Positions 52,474 through 62,844 are shown, counted from the first letter of the stretch. The stretch: DNA of 64,000 bases from Acetoanaerobium sticklandii (GCF_000196455.1 NC_014614.1:1410001-1474000); one strand, 5' to 3'. Program-made: numbers and translations. Notes: generated from the letters alone by a model not told the origin.

Positions 52474-53879
52474 TTTTCTACCTCCTTATTTTTCTTTGCT
52501 ATAACTTGTTCAACATTATCTATATACAATTTTACATCTTTAATATTGGATACTCTTTCAATTCTATTTTCTTCTGGATATGTAAATTTTGAAACACTTC
52601 CAGAACCAAAAGCAATTATTGTTTGCTTTTCTTCCATGATTGCAATATTATATAGAGATATTTTGTCTTCTAATGCATATCCTATATTTTCTAAATTTGA
52701 TAACATATTTTTTTGTCTGTATAGATAATATGGTTTCATACCTAAGTAATCTGCTGCATCTGCGGATATCTTCATGAAGTCTTCAATATTATACGTCCTT
52801 AACTTATCTAACGCCCCTTGCGAATCATTAATTAATGTTGAAGCTTTTTTTATCGCTAGAGTATGGACAGTCAAGCTATCTGGTTTTAATTCTTTTATAT
52901 GACTTAAAGTTTTAGTTATATTTTCTATAGACTCATCTTCTAATCCTAAAATCAAATCCATATTAATATTATCAAAGCCTATATCTCTAGAAATTTTAAA
53001 ACATTCTATAATATCACTTACTGTATGATTTCTTCCAATTTTTTTTAAAGTAACGTCGTTCATAGTCTGTGGATTTATCGATAATCTAGTTACAGGCGAC
53101 ATTTTGATAGCTTCGAGTTTTTCCCTATCCAAAGTATCAGGTCTTCCTGCTTCGAAAGTAAACTCTTTAACGTTTTTAAGCGGAACATAAGTTTGAAGGA
53201 TTTTAATAAGTCTTTGAAATTGATTAATTGATAGAGTACTAGGGGTACCCCCACCAATGTAAATCGACAACAATTCTTTATCATAAATAACCTTATTACT
53301 ATAAAAGAATTTCAGTTCCTTTTCTAAGCTATCTAGATATGGATCTATTAAATTTTGTTCTTTATCTAAGCTACATGAAAAAAAAGAACAATAGTTACAT
53401 CTTGAAGGGCAAAATGGGATACTTATATAAATTGAATATGATTTCTCTATATCATCAAGATATTTAGATTGAATTTTTGCTATTCTCAACATCAAATCTA
53501 TTTTTTCATCAGAAATATAATATATTTCATTCAACATTTTTTTTATTGTTATATTATCTATGTTCTTCTTTATTAAATCCTGAGCTATTTTAACTGGTCT
53601 AATTCCTGTGAGTATCCCCCAAGGATGATTTGAACTAGGATAAATACTTTTTAGAGCTTTAAATAACGCTTTTTTATAGGATATAGTTTCTTTAAAGCCA
53701 TCATCGACTTTTTCTATAAAGCATAGCTTTTCGCCATCATTTTTTATAATAGTTGAAATATCTTTAGCACTCCTAAACATTTCAATTTCAAGTTCATCAC
53801 TAATATGAAATGAATTTAAGAGTTGCTTTACTTCAAATTCAACACTTTGATTGTCAACTTTAATAATCATGGAACTCAT
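52464..53879 (-). CDS. hemZ: Oxygen-independent coproporphyrinogen III oxidase-like radical SAM protein (HemZ)
   Basis: This 471-residue radical SAM protein has cluster motif SIPFCPSRCNYCSFFS (CxxxCxxC, ~151-166), the SAM-binding IYIGGGTPSTLS, and the later AGRPDTLDREKL and MDLILGLEDES. It has a ~150-residue N-terminal extension typical of the HemZ subgroup, not HemN. Whether it makes heme precursors or serves as another porphyrin or heme-related enzyme is unclear in an anaerobe. The start at 53879 overlaps the hydrolase gene by 20 bases, and an ATG at 53870 is an alternative start. Confidence 0.88.
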   Translation of the reverse strand: MSSMIIKVDNQSVEFEVKQLLNSFHISDELEIEMFRSAKDISTIIKNDGEKLCFIEKVDDGFKETISYKKALFKALKSIYPSSNHPWGILTGIRPVKIAQDLIKKNIDNITIKKMLNEIYYISDEKIDLMLRIAKIQSKYLDDIEKSYSIYISIPFCPSRCNYCSFFSCSLDKEQNLIDPYLDSLEKELKFFYSNKVIYDKELLSIYIGGGTPSTLSINQFQRLIKILQTYVPLKNVKEFTFEAGRPDTLDREKLEAIKMSPVTRLSINPQTMNDVTLKKIGRNHTVSDIIECFKISRDIGFDNINMDLILGLEDESIENITKTLSHIKELKPDSLTVHTLAIKKASTLINDSQGALDKLRTYNIEDFMKISADAADYLGMKPYYLYRQKNMLSNLENIGYALEDKISLYNIAIMEEKQTIIAFGSGSVSKFTYPEENRIERVSNIKDVKLYIDNVEQVIAKKNKEVEKWI

Positions 53880-54495
53880 CTCTCATAAATGGATTTGAGG
53901 TTTTTTCATACTCTAGAGTTGTTGCGGCGCCGTGTCCTGGAAGAACAGTATAATTTATTGTAAGCTGCTTTAGTTTTTTCAGCGAAGCTTTCATTCTATC
54001 GGAATCCCCACTATATAAATCTGTTCTTCCCATAGATCCAGCAAACAATGTGTCTCCACTGAACATTATTTCATTTACCAATATGCACATACTTCCCTTT
54101 GTATGACCTGGTGTATGCATAATTTCCAGCTTTAAATCCCCAAGTTCCAAAGTATCTCCATCGTGGAGCATCAAATCAGCATTAGAAGAAACTGAATTCA
54201 TTCCTAATTGCTTTGAAAAATTATAGTCTGGGTTTTCAAGTATTTCTTTTTCCAAATAATGAATTACTATTTTGGGATTATAAGTATCCTTTAAATAGTT
54301 TATTGCTCCAATATGATCTCCATGAGCATGTGTTAGGATAATGTATTTTAAATCAAAACCATTGTCTTCAATTATATCTCTTATATTCTCAAAATCAGCA
54401 CCTGGATCAATCACAGCTGCGCTCATCGAATTTTTATCCGCAATTACGTAACAGTTAACCCTATAGACGCCTACTTCTAGTTTTTCCAAAAACAT
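53860..54495 (-). CDS. Metallo-beta-lactamase-fold hydrolase (glyoxalase II-like)
   Basis: This 211-residue protein has the metal-binding motif ILTHAHGDHIGAI (HxHxDH, ~53-65), further ligands in HTPGHTKGSMCIL, FSGDTLFAGSMGRTDLYSGD, and the terminal LPGHGAATTLEYE. It is the YcbL-type short hydrolase with no full glyoxalase II C-terminal domain. The substrate is not determinable. It lies 10 bases after dtd in the relA-dtd-MBL-hemZ-hisS-aspS run. Confidence 0.92.
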   Translation of the reverse strand: MFLEKLEVGVYRVNCYVIADKNSMSAAVIDPGADFENIRDIIEDNGFDLKYIILTHAHGDHIGAINYLKDTYNPKIVIHYLEKEILENPDYNFSKQLGMNSVSSNADLMLHDGDTLELGDLKLEIMHTPGHTKGSMCILVNEIMFSGDTLFAGSMGRTDLYSGDSDRMKASLKKLKQLTINYTVLPGHGAATTLEYEKTSNPFMRDEFHDY

Positions 54496-54505
54496 GTACT
54501 TCCTC

Positions 54506-54970
54506 CTAAAATAACTTACTTGAGTCTAATAAAATTGTAACAGGTCCATCATTTTGAATGTCTACGAGCATATCTGCACCGAATATACCGACTTCAACTT
54601 TTATTCCTTTTAATTTTAAAGTATCTATCATTTTTTCATATAGTGGTATTGCTATCTCTGGCCTTGCTGCATCTGTAAATCCAGGTCTTCTTCCTTTTCT
54701 ACAATCTCCATATAATGTAAACTGAGAAATTAAAAGAATTTCTCCCTTTATATCATCAATTGATAAATTCATCTTTCCTTGCTCATCTTCAAATATCCTA
54801 AGACCTGATATTTTATCTGCGATATAGTCTAAGTCTTTATCATTATCTTCATGGGTAATTCCCAAAAATACTAAAAGACCTTTGTCAATCTCACCATTAA
54901 TATAATCTCCATCAGAAGTATTTTGAATTTTAACACTCGCTTTTTTAACTCTTTGAACTACAGCTCTCAA
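54506..54970 (-). CDS. dtd: D-aminoacyl-tRNA deacylase
   Basis: This 154-residue enzyme removes D-amino acids from mischarged tRNAs. Signature segments are LLISQFTLYGDCRKGRRPGF (SQFTLxG, ~77-96) and the C-terminal NDGPVTILLDS (Gly-cisPro-type motif). It lies 10 bases after relA, as in many Firmicutes. It is relevant in a cell whose ornithine pathway produces D-ornithine and D-alanine, though the gene is general. Confidence 0.96.
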   Translation of the reverse strand: MRAVVQRVKKASVKIQNTSDGDYINGEIDKGLLVFLGITHEDNDKDLDYIADKISGLRIFEDEQGKMNLSIDDIKGEILLISQFTLYGDCRKGRRPGFTDAARPEIAIPLYEKMIDTLKLKGIKVEVGIFGADMLVDIQNDGPVTILLDSSKLF

Positions 54971-54980
54971 TTTATACCTC

Positions 54981-57170
54981 CTAGTTAAATAGTCTAAATA
55001 TGTCGATAACTCCTTCTACCCGTCTAATTTGATTCATTATACTCTTTAACTGCTCTTTACTTAAAACTTCTAGAACTACATTCATAATCGCAGTTCCATC
55101 CTTGCTAGTTCTGGCATTAATTCCATTTACTGTTATTTTTTCATCAGCTAGTATTCTACTTACATCTGTAAATAAGCCTCTTCTATCAATTGCTTTAATT
55201 TGAATCTCAGCTTCGAAATTTTTATTTTTGTTTTTATCAATATCCCACTCAACATCTATTAGTCTCCCTCTTGAAGCATCATCGTCATTTAAAGTATTCG
55301 GACAATCAGATCTATGAATAGAAACTCCTCTACCTTTTGTAATATATCCTACAATATCATCACCTGGAAGAGGATTACAGCATTTTGCAAACCTAATCAA
55401 AATATTGTCAATTCCCTTTACATGAACTCCTTGATTACCAGTTTTTTTCTTTTGCGCTGATTTTTGAATTGTCTTTTCTTGGATTCTTTCTTGAATTTTC
55501 TCTTCTTTTAATTTATGGTTGTCTGCTTCATATTTTTCTTTAAGCCTCGGCATTACTTGACTAAGTGTGATTCCACCGTATCCTAGCGCAGCATATAAAT
55601 CATCTTCGCTTCCTTGTGTTACAAGTTTTGCGACTTGAACTAAATACTTGTGTTTTAGAAAATCTCCAATAGGAAACCCTTGTCTTTTAGTTTCTCTTTC
55701 TAGTATTTCTTTGCCTTTTTCAATATTTTCTTCTCTTCTTTCTTTTTTAAACCATTGCCTAATCTTGTTTTTAGCATGAGAGCTTTTTACTATATTTAAC
55801 CAATCTCTGCTAGGTCCATTGGAATTTGATGAGGTCATAACTTCAACTATATTTCCATTTTTTAATTTGTAATCAAGAGGAACTATTCTTCCATCTACTT
55901 TAGCTCCTATACATCTATTTCCAACTCCAGAATGGACTTTGTATGCAAAATCAAGCGGGGTAGATTCAGCAGGCAATTCTATAACATCACCTTTTGGAGT
56001 AAATACAAAAACTTGATTTACAAATAAATCTATCTTTAATGATTCCATAAATTCAGTTGGATCAGATACATCTTTTTGCCATTCCATCATCTGTCTAAGC
56101 CAAGAAAGTTTTTTATCCATATCTGATTCATTAGGATCAATTTTTCCTTCTTTATACTTCCAATGTGCTGCAATACCAAATTCTGCAGTCCTGTGCATTT
56201 CCTTAGTTCTAATTTGTATCTCTAAAGGCTCACCATCTGGCCCTAGCACCGTAGTATGAAGTGATTGATACATATTCGGTTTAGGCATTGCAATATAGTC
56301 TTTAAACCTTCCAGGCATAGGTTTCCATATCGTATGAACTATACCTACTACCCCGTAACAATCCTTAAGTGAGTCTACCAAAATTCTTACAGCCATTAAA
56401 TCATATATTTCTTCAAAAGATTTGCTTTGATACTTCATTTTTCTGTATATACTATAAAAATGTTTAGCTCTTCCTTTTATATCGCCTTCAATATTAGCTT
56501 CTTCTAATTTATTTTTAAGTAAATCAATTACCCCTTGAATATATGCTTCTCTTTCTCTTCTTTTTTTAGATACTTTTTCAATTAAATCATAATAACCCTC
56601 TGGATCTAAATATCTAAGAGCTATGTCTTCCATTTCCCATTTTACTCTGGATATTCCTAATCTATGTGCAATTGGAGCATATATTTCAATTGTCTCGGTT
56701 GCTTTTTCCTTTGCTTTTTCCTCAGACATATACTTTAGAGTTCTCATATTATGAAGTCTATCAGCAAGCTTAATCAAAATAACTCTTATGTCCTTTCCCA
56801 TAGCCATGAACATTTTTCGGAGATTTTCTGCTTGAGTTTCTTCTTTTGATTTATATTCAATTTTCCCTAATTTTGTTACTCCATCAACAAGCTCTGCAAC
56901 TTCAGTTCCAAATAGTCTTTCTATGTCGGAAAACGAAACCTCCGTATCTTCTACTACATCATGCATTAATCCTGCGGCAATCGTAAAAACATCCAGTTCG
57001 AGTTCAGCTAAAATTTTAGCAACCTCTAACGGATGTATAATATATTTCTCACCAGATTTTCTATATTGACCCTCATGAGCATTATAAGCATAGTTGTAAG
57101 CTTTAATAACTATATCTAAATCTGCATCAGGATTATATTGTTCTATCATCAATAATAAATTTTCAAGCAT
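54981..57170 (-). CDS. relA: Bifunctional (p)ppGpp synthetase/hydrolase
   Basis: This 729-residue Rel protein makes and degrades the stringent-response alarmones. In order it has the HD hydrolase domain (HPLEVAKILAEL, AAGLMHDVVEDT), the synthetase domain (YDLMAVRILVDSLKDCYGVV, RFKDYIAMPKPNMYQSLHTT), the TGS domain (VFVFTPKGDVIELPAESTPL), and a C-terminal ACT domain. I choose the ATG at 57168-57170 (MLENLLLMIEQ), which has GGGTGAT upstream. The longer frame to 57248 adds 26 non-homologous residues and crosses the promoter (TGATATAAT). A terminator separates it from apt, so relA starts a new transcription unit. Confidence 0.95.
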   Translation of the reverse strand: MLENLLLMIEQYNPDADLDIVIKAYNYAYNAHEGQYRKSGEKYIIHPLEVAKILAELELDVFTIAAGLMHDVVEDTEVSFSDIERLFGTEVAELVDGVTKLGKIEYKSKEETQAENLRKMFMAMGKDIRVILIKLADRLHNMRTLKYMSEEKAKEKATETIEIYAPIAHRLGISRVKWEMEDIALRYLDPEGYYDLIEKVSKKRREREAYIQGVIDLLKNKLEEANIEGDIKGRAKHFYSIYRKMKYQSKSFEEIYDLMAVRILVDSLKDCYGVVGIVHTIWKPMPGRFKDYIAMPKPNMYQSLHTTVLGPDGEPLEIQIRTKEMHRTAEFGIAAHWKYKEGKIDPNESDMDKKLSWLRQMMEWQKDVSDPTEFMESLKIDLFVNQVFVFTPKGDVIELPAESTPLDFAYKVHSGVGNRCIGAKVDGRIVPLDYKLKNGNIVEVMTSSNSNGPSRDWLNIVKSSHAKNKIRQWFKKERREENIEKGKEILERETKRQGFPIGDFLKHKYLVQVAKLVTQGSEDDLYAALGYGGITLSQVMPRLKEKYEADNHKLKEEKIQERIQEKTIQKSAQKKKTGNQGVHVKGIDNILIRFAKCCNPLPGDDIVGYITKGRGVSIHRSDCPNTLNDDDASRGRLIDVEWDIDKNKNKNFEAEIQIKAIDRRGLFTDVSRILADEKITVNGINARTSKDGTAIMNVVLEVLSKEQLKSIMNQIRRVEGVIDIFRLFN

Positions 57171-57250
57171 AAAATCACCCACTAACATAAGAGTCATAAA
57201 TTGAGCTTTATTAAATATAATAATTATATCATAATCACCTAGGTACAAAA

Positions 57251-57285
57251 ATTATAACTTATCCTTTATTAGGATAAGTTATAAT
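57251..57285 (-). terminator. Terminator of the aarF-recJ-apt operon
   Basis: ATTATAACTTATCCT and AGGATAAGTTATAAT form a perfect 15-bp stem with loop TTATT. TTTTTG follows on the minus strand, 33 bases after the apt stop. Confidence 0.85.
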
Positions 57286-57317
57286 AACATATCTAGTATA
57301 TATATTTTCTAAAATAA

Positions 57318-57830
57318 CTAATATTTTACTAAAGAGTTAATATGATATTCAGAAAGCTTGTCTCTACCATTTAAAAATTCTAGTTCTATTAAAAATTCCA
57401 TTGCTTCAACTTTTCCGCCAAGACGTTCTATAAGTTTTGCAACAGCTTGAACTGTACCACCTGTTGCTAGTAGGTCATCTACAATAGCTATTTTATGTCC
57501 TTCTTCAATTGCATCTACATGTATTTCTAAAGAATCAACTCCATATTCTAACTCATATTCTATATTAGCAGTTGCTGCTGGTAATTTACCCGGTTTTCTT
57601 ACTGGAATAAATCCAACTCCCAGAGCATAAGCCACAGCTGCTCCCATCAAGAATCCTCTTGCTTCTGGACCAACAACATAATCTATATTTTTATCTTTTA
57701 GATCAGCTACCATTTTATCCACAGAGTATTTAAAATAATCACTGTCTTTAAGTAAAGTTGTTATATCTTTAAAATTAATTCCTTCTTTTGGAAAATTTTC
57801 GATTTCTCTAATTCTCGATTTTATATCCAC
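57318..57830 (-). CDS. apt: Adenine phosphoribosyltransferase
   Basis: This 170-residue purine salvage enzyme forms AMP from adenine and PRPP. The N-terminal IENFPKEGINFKDITTLLKD, VVGPEARGFLMGAAVAYALG and the PRPP-binding motif KIAIVDDLLATGGTVQA (~117-133) are present. The GTG start follows AGGAGGAAAACAA. The apt-relA neighbourhood is conserved in Firmicutes and links purine salvage with ppGpp. Confidence 0.97.
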   Translation of the reverse strand: MDIKSRIREIENFPKEGINFKDITTLLKDSDYFKYSVDKMVADLKDKNIDYVVGPEARGFLMGAAVAYALGVGFIPVRKPGKLPAATANIEYELEYGVDSLEIHVDAIEEGHKIAIVDDLLATGGTVQAVAKLIERLGGKVEAMEFLIELEFLNGRDKLSEYHINSLVKY

Positions 57831-57854
57831 TTGTTTTCCTCCTAAGAAAATAGA

Positions 57855-60188
57855 TTATTTATCATAAAGATTAATAAAATCCAATGATTTAATAGTTTTT
57901 GTTTCATCTAAATTTTTTTTACCAATCAACTTATTTATAGTTTTTACACTAACAGATCCATCTGAGCAATTTAATTCAAAATCTATAATTCTTAATTCTT
58001 TAAAAACTTCTAGGATTACGAAAAAACTTAACTCAGAAATTCTAAAGTATTCGCAGGTTTCAAATATATAAAACTTTATGTTAAGTTTATTCATTATCAC
58101 TTTATATAGGCTTATAAAAGTTTCTCTGCTTGGTACTATATCCTTAGTATGAATAATTTTATCTGTAATACTTAAAACCTTAATATTTTGACTTTCAATA
58201 TTAATCGAAGATAAGAAACTATCTGATTGATATATAACAATATTATTATATCTTGAAAGGTCTAAATTATCAATAATTGGTGATAGTATTATTGTATAGT
58301 CATTTATGGAATTTTCGAAATCTACAGTAGGCTTTATATTATAAAAATGTAATCTTTCTATTAAGCTAAAATAACTCTCACAGGTGTTTACTATCAGTAA
58401 TTTTTTGCCATACAAACATAACATCTCATCAAAATTTATTTTTTTATCTTTATCTGTTTTTGTTAGTTGATTCTTAGCTAGAGTCAAAGCCTTGAATTTC
58501 AATATATAATCATGCATGATTTTAAGTGCCTCACTATAGTTATAAGAGCTTCTTAAATCTCTTAATAATAATTGGATTTTATCTTTATTATTAAAAGAAT
58601 TAATTTCTAACTCAAATACAAAATCTACTGGAAAATTCAAATCTATATTATTAATAAGCTCATGTTTGTTAAATCCAATTATTTCTATATCATCATTAAT
58701 TTCACTTTTAAAGTGCTTTTTCATTTTACCAATATATTTATAATTTGATAATTTATAATTAGTTAGACAAAATAAAGGCTTTCTATTTCCAATACCAAAC
58801 GGTTCTAATTCGTTTAATATTTTTAAGGTATTAGAATTAATATCTTTCAATTTAAGTTTTGAATCAATTTCAATTATTCTTTGGAAATGATTTTTGTTTA
58901 AAATTTCTTCAGCAATTTCATTTATCATTAATTCGAACTCGGCAATTCTATCTTCATGGATTGTTATTCCAGCTGCTTGATTATGCCCCCCAAACTTAAT
59001 TAAGCATTCATCCAATTTTAATAGATTTTCAAATAAATTAAATCCATCAATGCTTCTTGCTGATCCTTTGCCAATATTCTCGTCTTCGATAGCTATTACA
59101 AAAGTGGGTTTATTATATTTTTCCGTAAGCTTTGAAGCTACTATTCCTATTACTCCACTATGCCAATTCTTTGACGAGGCTATTAATATTTTATTATTTT
59201 TTGATTTCTGCTCTATAAGAGCTACAGCTTCTTCAAAAATTTTTAGCTCAACAGTTTGTCTTTCGCGATTTAGCTCTTCGATTTTTCTTGCCATAATAAC
59301 AGCTTCTTCAAAATCATCTTCTATAATCAAGCTTACCCCTAATTCAGGAGTGCCCATTCTACCTGTAGAATTTATTCTAGGAGCTAATATAAAAGCAATA
59401 TTTGATGAATTAATATTGCTTGAATTTATTCCTGAAACTTCCATCAATGCTTTTAATCCAATATTTATAGTCTTTTTTAAAGATAACAGTCCGTTTTTAA
59501 CTATAACTCTATTTTCTCCGCTTAGTTCAACTATATCAGCAATAGTCGCAATACAAGCAATTTCTATTAGTTCATCAAATAATGCGCTATCATTATCCTC
59601 AATTAACGCTTGAGCAATTTTTAAAGCTATCCCCGCACCACATAAATGTTTGTACGGATATTCACATTCGTCCTGCTTTGGATTAATTATTCCAATTGCA
59701 TCAGGTAGTATTTCTTTACATTCATGATGGTCTGTAACTATAACATCCAAATCAATAGTTTTAGCATACTCAATTTCATCGACTGAGGTAATACCACAAT
59801 CCACTGTAATAATCAAATCTGCTCCCATTTTTTTAATTGTATCTATCGCCTGAGTGTTAATTCCATATCCCTCTTCTATGCGCTTTGGTATATAAAATAT
59901 TGAATTAATACCTAAGAAATTAAAAGTTTTAAGTAAAATGGAAACAGAGGATATTCCATCCACATCATAATCTCCATAAATACATATTAGTTGACTTTTG
60001 TATTTTGCTGTATTTATCCTATTTACAACCTTCTCCATATCTTTTAAAAGATATGGAGAAATCAAATCCGCTTTTGTTGGATTCAAAAATGATTTTGACT
60101 CTTCAATATTTATTTGCCTTACATTTAATAAATGAGATTTTAAATCTTCTTCTTGGCCTTTTTCTCTAAGCAGCCATTTATTCTTCAT
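57855..60188 (-). CDS. recJ: Single-stranded-DNA-specific exonuclease
   Basis: This 777-residue 5'-3' exonuclease belongs to the DHH family. Motif I is CIYGDYDVDGISSVSIL (~70), followed by ADLIITVDCGITS, DHHECKEILPDAIGIINPKQ (motif III) and IALKIAQAL. The DHHA1 part contains SKNWHSGVIGIVASKL and LIKFGGHNQAAGITI. The C-terminal ~230 residues diverge, as in other clostridial RecJ. It lies 24 bases upstream of apt and 4 bases after aarF. Confidence 0.95.
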   Translation of the reverse strand: MKNKWLLREKGQEEDLKSHLLNVRQINIEESKSFLNPTKADLISPYLLKDMEKVVNRINTAKYKSQLICIYGDYDVDGISSVSILLKTFNFLGINSIFYIPKRIEEGYGINTQAIDTIKKMGADLIITVDCGITSVDEIEYAKTIDLDVIVTDHHECKEILPDAIGIINPKQDECEYPYKHLCGAGIALKIAQALIEDNDSALFDELIEIACIATIADIVELSGENRVIVKNGLLSLKKTINIGLKALMEVSGINSSNINSSNIAFILAPRINSTGRMGTPELGVSLIIEDDFEEAVIMARKIEELNRERQTVELKIFEEAVALIEQKSKNNKILIASSKNWHSGVIGIVASKLTEKYNKPTFVIAIEDENIGKGSARSIDGFNLFENLLKLDECLIKFGGHNQAAGITIHEDRIAEFELMINEIAEEILNKNHFQRIIEIDSKLKLKDINSNTLKILNELEPFGIGNRKPLFCLTNYKLSNYKYIGKMKKHFKSEINDDIEIIGFNKHELINNIDLNFPVDFVFELEINSFNNKDKIQLLLRDLRSSYNYSEALKIMHDYILKFKALTLAKNQLTKTDKDKKINFDEMLCLYGKKLLIVNTCESYFSLIERLHFYNIKPTVDFENSINDYTIILSPIIDNLDLSRYNNIVIYQSDSFLSSINIESQNIKVLSITDKIIHTKDIVPSRETFISLYKVIMNKLNIKFYIFETCEYFRISELSFFVILEVFKELRIIDFELNCSDGSVSVKTINKLIGKKNLDETKTIKSLDFINLYDK

Positions 60189-60192
60189 TATT

Positions 60193-61863
60193 TCACCTCT
60201 TACGTTGTACTATTACTATTGATATAATCAGAACTAGTCCCATGATAGCAGAGGCTAAGTATCCAATTATCCCTAGAACTGGATATCCCCAAAGAGTAGG
60301 TTCTACTTTGGTAGTAATTACCAGTGAAGATCCTACTATTAAACCTGCTATTATTAAGCTAATAGATATTATGTTTGTTACATGATTAAGAGTCTTGTCT
60401 ATTTTCACAAAAGAGCTATCATCAATAGCAATCTTTATATTATTTTTTTCAATTGATTTAAGTAAAATTCTTAACTGTCTAGGCAAGCTTTTAAAATCAG
60501 ATAAAAATCCCTTTATTGAATATTTTGATTCTAAAGCTATATTTTTCAAACTTAACTTATCTTTATAAAAATCCTTTGCAAACTCTGTTAAAATTTCAGA
60601 TATGCTTATCGATGGATTTATTTCTCTTACTCCACCTTCTAATGTTATTAATGTTTTAGAAAGTAGTGAAACTTGGCTAGGTAACTTAAGATTGTTTTCT
60701 CTACAGAACCTTAAGAACTCGGTTAACAGCTCTGTAATGTTTATTTTGCTTAAAGATAATGAATAATAGTAATGAATAAAAATATTTAAATCATGGTATA
60801 TTTTTTGAACATCAGCATCCATAGATATTGCATCCATTTCAAACAAAGCATCTACTATACTTTGAGTATCATTTATAGTTAAAGCTATAAAGATTTCAGA
60901 TATAAATTCTATAGTGTTTTTATCAATAAATCCAACCATTCCAAAGTCAATTAAAGCAATTTTATTATTTTTTAATATCAATATATTTCCAGGGTGAGGG
61001 TCAGCATGAAAAAATCCATGTATAAAAACTTGTTTCATAATTGCTTTAATCCAAACTTGGCTTATTTCAATTTTATTGTAATATTTATCATTATTTTCAA
61101 TTTCATTAATTTTTATTCCATCAATCCATTCCATAGTTAATACTTTTTGAGAAGTTAATTCCCAATTTATTTCTGGAATATAAATTTTATAATCATTTTT
61201 ATGAATTTCTCTAAATTTATCACAGTTTCTTGCTTCGAAATTATAATCTAGCTCTCTTAATATCTGGTTCGAGAATTCCTCATAAATTTGAATAAAGCTT
61301 ATTCCAGAATAATTTAAATGATCATCAAGTAATCTAGCAATGCTTCTAAGAATATCTAAATCCATTCTGATAGTATTTTCTATATTAGGTCTTTGAATTT
61401 TAATTATTACTTTATCTCCAGTTTCTAATATAGCAAAATAAACTTGTCCAATTGATGCTGATGCTAATGGTTTTTTATTAATATACTTAACTTTATCTTC
61501 TATATTTTTATTAAATTGACTAAAAAATACAGAATTTAAGTCCTCGTAAGAATTTGGATTTACATCATCTTGAAGTTTTTTTAATTCTGTTAGAATACAT
61601 GAATCCAGTAAATCACTTCTTGTCGATAAAATTTGTCCTAATTTTATAAAAGTAACCCCTAATTCCTCAAAAGCACATCTAATTCTTTCTCCAGTCGACA
61701 TATTCATTATATTACTATTAGCAGGTATTTTAATTTTTCCAAAAACTTCTTCAAGGTTTATCTTTTCAGCAAAAAAAGTAAAACCATACTTCCCAAGTAT
61801 CTGAAGTATTTCTGAAGTTCTTTTTAAGTTATTATATTTAGGATTATAATACTTAAATTTCAT
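60193..61863 (-). CDS. AarF/UbiB (ABC1)-family atypical kinase
   Basis: This 556-residue protein has the UbiB signature: KxGQ-type motif FIKLGQILSTRSDLL, ASIGQVYFAILETGDKVIIK (A-rich loop and kinase lysine), FHADPHPGNILILK (catalytic loop) and IALIDFGMVGFI (DFG). Two C-terminal transmembrane helices follow (VTNIISISLIIAGLIVG, LGIIGYLASAIMGLVLIISIV). In respiring bacteria the family supports quinone synthesis. In anaerobic Clostridia its role is unknown and may concern isoprenoid lipids. AGGAGGTGTATTA precedes the ATG. Confidence 0.9.
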   Translation of the reverse strand: MKFKYYNPKYNNLKRTSEILQILGKYGFTFFAEKINLEEVFGKIKIPANSNIMNMSTGERIRCAFEELGVTFIKLGQILSTRSDLLDSCILTELKKLQDDVNPNSYEDLNSVFFSQFNKNIEDKVKYINKKPLASASIGQVYFAILETGDKVIIKIQRPNIENTIRMDLDILRSIARLLDDHLNYSGISFIQIYEEFSNQILRELDYNFEARNCDKFREIHKNDYKIYIPEINWELTSQKVLTMEWIDGIKINEIENNDKYYNKIEISQVWIKAIMKQVFIHGFFHADPHPGNILILKNNKIALIDFGMVGFIDKNTIEFISEIFIALTINDTQSIVDALFEMDAISMDADVQKIYHDLNIFIHYYYSLSLSKINITELLTEFLRFCRENNLKLPSQVSLLSKTLITLEGGVREINPSISISEILTEFAKDFYKDKLSLKNIALESKYSIKGFLSDFKSLPRQLRILLKSIEKNNIKIAIDDSSFVKIDKTLNHVTNIISISLIIAGLIVGSSLVITTKVEPTLWGYPVLGIIGYLASAIMGLVLIISIVIVQRKR

Positions 61864-61951
61864 TAATACACCTCCTGAAGAAAACTTTTATAATCATAGA
61901 TTAACTGTTCTTATTCAAATATATATTTTGCTAATTTATAGAAAATATTCG

Positions 61952-61980
61952 AAAAAAAAAGGCAATATTTATATATTGCC
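61952..61980 (-). terminator. Terminator of secD-secF
   Basis: GGCAATAT and ATATTGCC form the stem with loop TTAT, followed by nine U's on the minus strand. The hairpin overlaps the secF stop codon. Confidence 0.85.
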
Positions 61981-62832
61981 CTTTTTACTCTTAATTAAAA
62001 CCCATATTGGACTTGCTATAAAAATTGATGAATAAGTACCAATCATTATACCTGTTAGCAAAGGAAGAGTAAATTCTCTTATTGACTCTACTCCAAAAAC
62101 ATACAATGCAACAATAGCAAGCAAAGTAGTTAAGGAAGTATTAATTGATCTTGATACAGTTTGTCTTATTGATAGTTCTGCAACTTCCTCATAAGCATTT
62201 TTCTTTGCATGCTTCATATTTTCTCTAATTCTATCAAATACTACTATAGTATCATTAATAGAATAACCCACAACAGTAAGCATTGCTGCAACAAAAGGAC
62301 TGTTAAGTGGAATTCTAAAAATAGCATAAACAGAAAGTACAAATAAAACATCATGAACAAGTGCTAGTATAGCTGATAATCCATATGATAACTGAAATCT
62401 AAAAGTTATGTATATTAGCATACCAATAGTTGCTATAATAACTGATAGCATAGCTTTGTTTTGAATTTCTTTACCAATTGCTGGACCAAATTGCTCAGAC
62501 CTAAGTGGTTGATTCTCTTCCAAACTATATTTCTCTTTAAATAATTTAAATAGCTCCATTCTGGCTTCATTGTTTAAATTTTCGGTAGTTCTTATTTGAA
62601 TTATATCTTTTGTCTCTCCAATATGATTAATGGTAGCATTCTTATCAATTTCATCTGTGATTTCTCTTATTTCAGTAGATTCAACATAGTCTTTCATCTG
62701 AATTTCAATCAGTGTTCCTCCAGTAAAATCTATACCTAGATTATATCCTCTAATCATTCCAAGTAACATACCAACTATAATTACAATTAGGGATAAGCTA
62801 AACCAAATTTTCTTATTTTTTATGATATTCAT
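61969..62832 (-). CDS. secF: Protein-export membrane protein SecF
   Basis: This 287-residue SecF has an N-terminal helix and the periplasmic-type loop entry GYNLGIDFTGGTLIEIQMKD (~30-49). Five more helices follow (~130-280) with the conserved VVGYSINDTIVVFDRIRENM. The SecDF complex uses the proton or sodium gradient to help complete preprotein export. It lies 12 bases after secD. The terminator overlapping its stop ends the pair. Confidence 0.96.
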   Translation of the reverse strand: MNIIKNKKIWFSLSLIVIIVGMLLGMIRGYNLGIDFTGGTLIEIQMKDYVESTEIREITDEIDKNATINHIGETKDIIQIRTTENLNNEARMELFKLFKEKYSLEENQPLRSEQFGPAIGKEIQNKAMLSVIIATIGMLIYITFRFQLSYGLSAILALVHDVLFVLSVYAIFRIPLNSPFVAAMLTVVGYSINDTIVVFDRIRENMKHAKKNAYEEVAELSIRQTVSRSINTSLTTLLAIVALYVFGVESIREFTLPLLTGIMIGTYSSIFIASPIWVLIKSKKGNI

Positions 62833-62844
62833 TTGCTTTCCCTC

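Noticed and set aside
49410..52480. T-box riboswitch in front of hisS or aspS
   Set aside because: hisS overlaps hemZ and aspS follows hisS by 22 bases. There is no room for a leader and no T-box sequence was seen.
57171..57248. 26-residue N-terminal extension of Rel
   Set aside because: The added residues do not resemble Rel proteins and the stretch contains a promoter-like TGATATAAT. ATG 57168-57170 has a ribosome site and gives a standard N-terminus.
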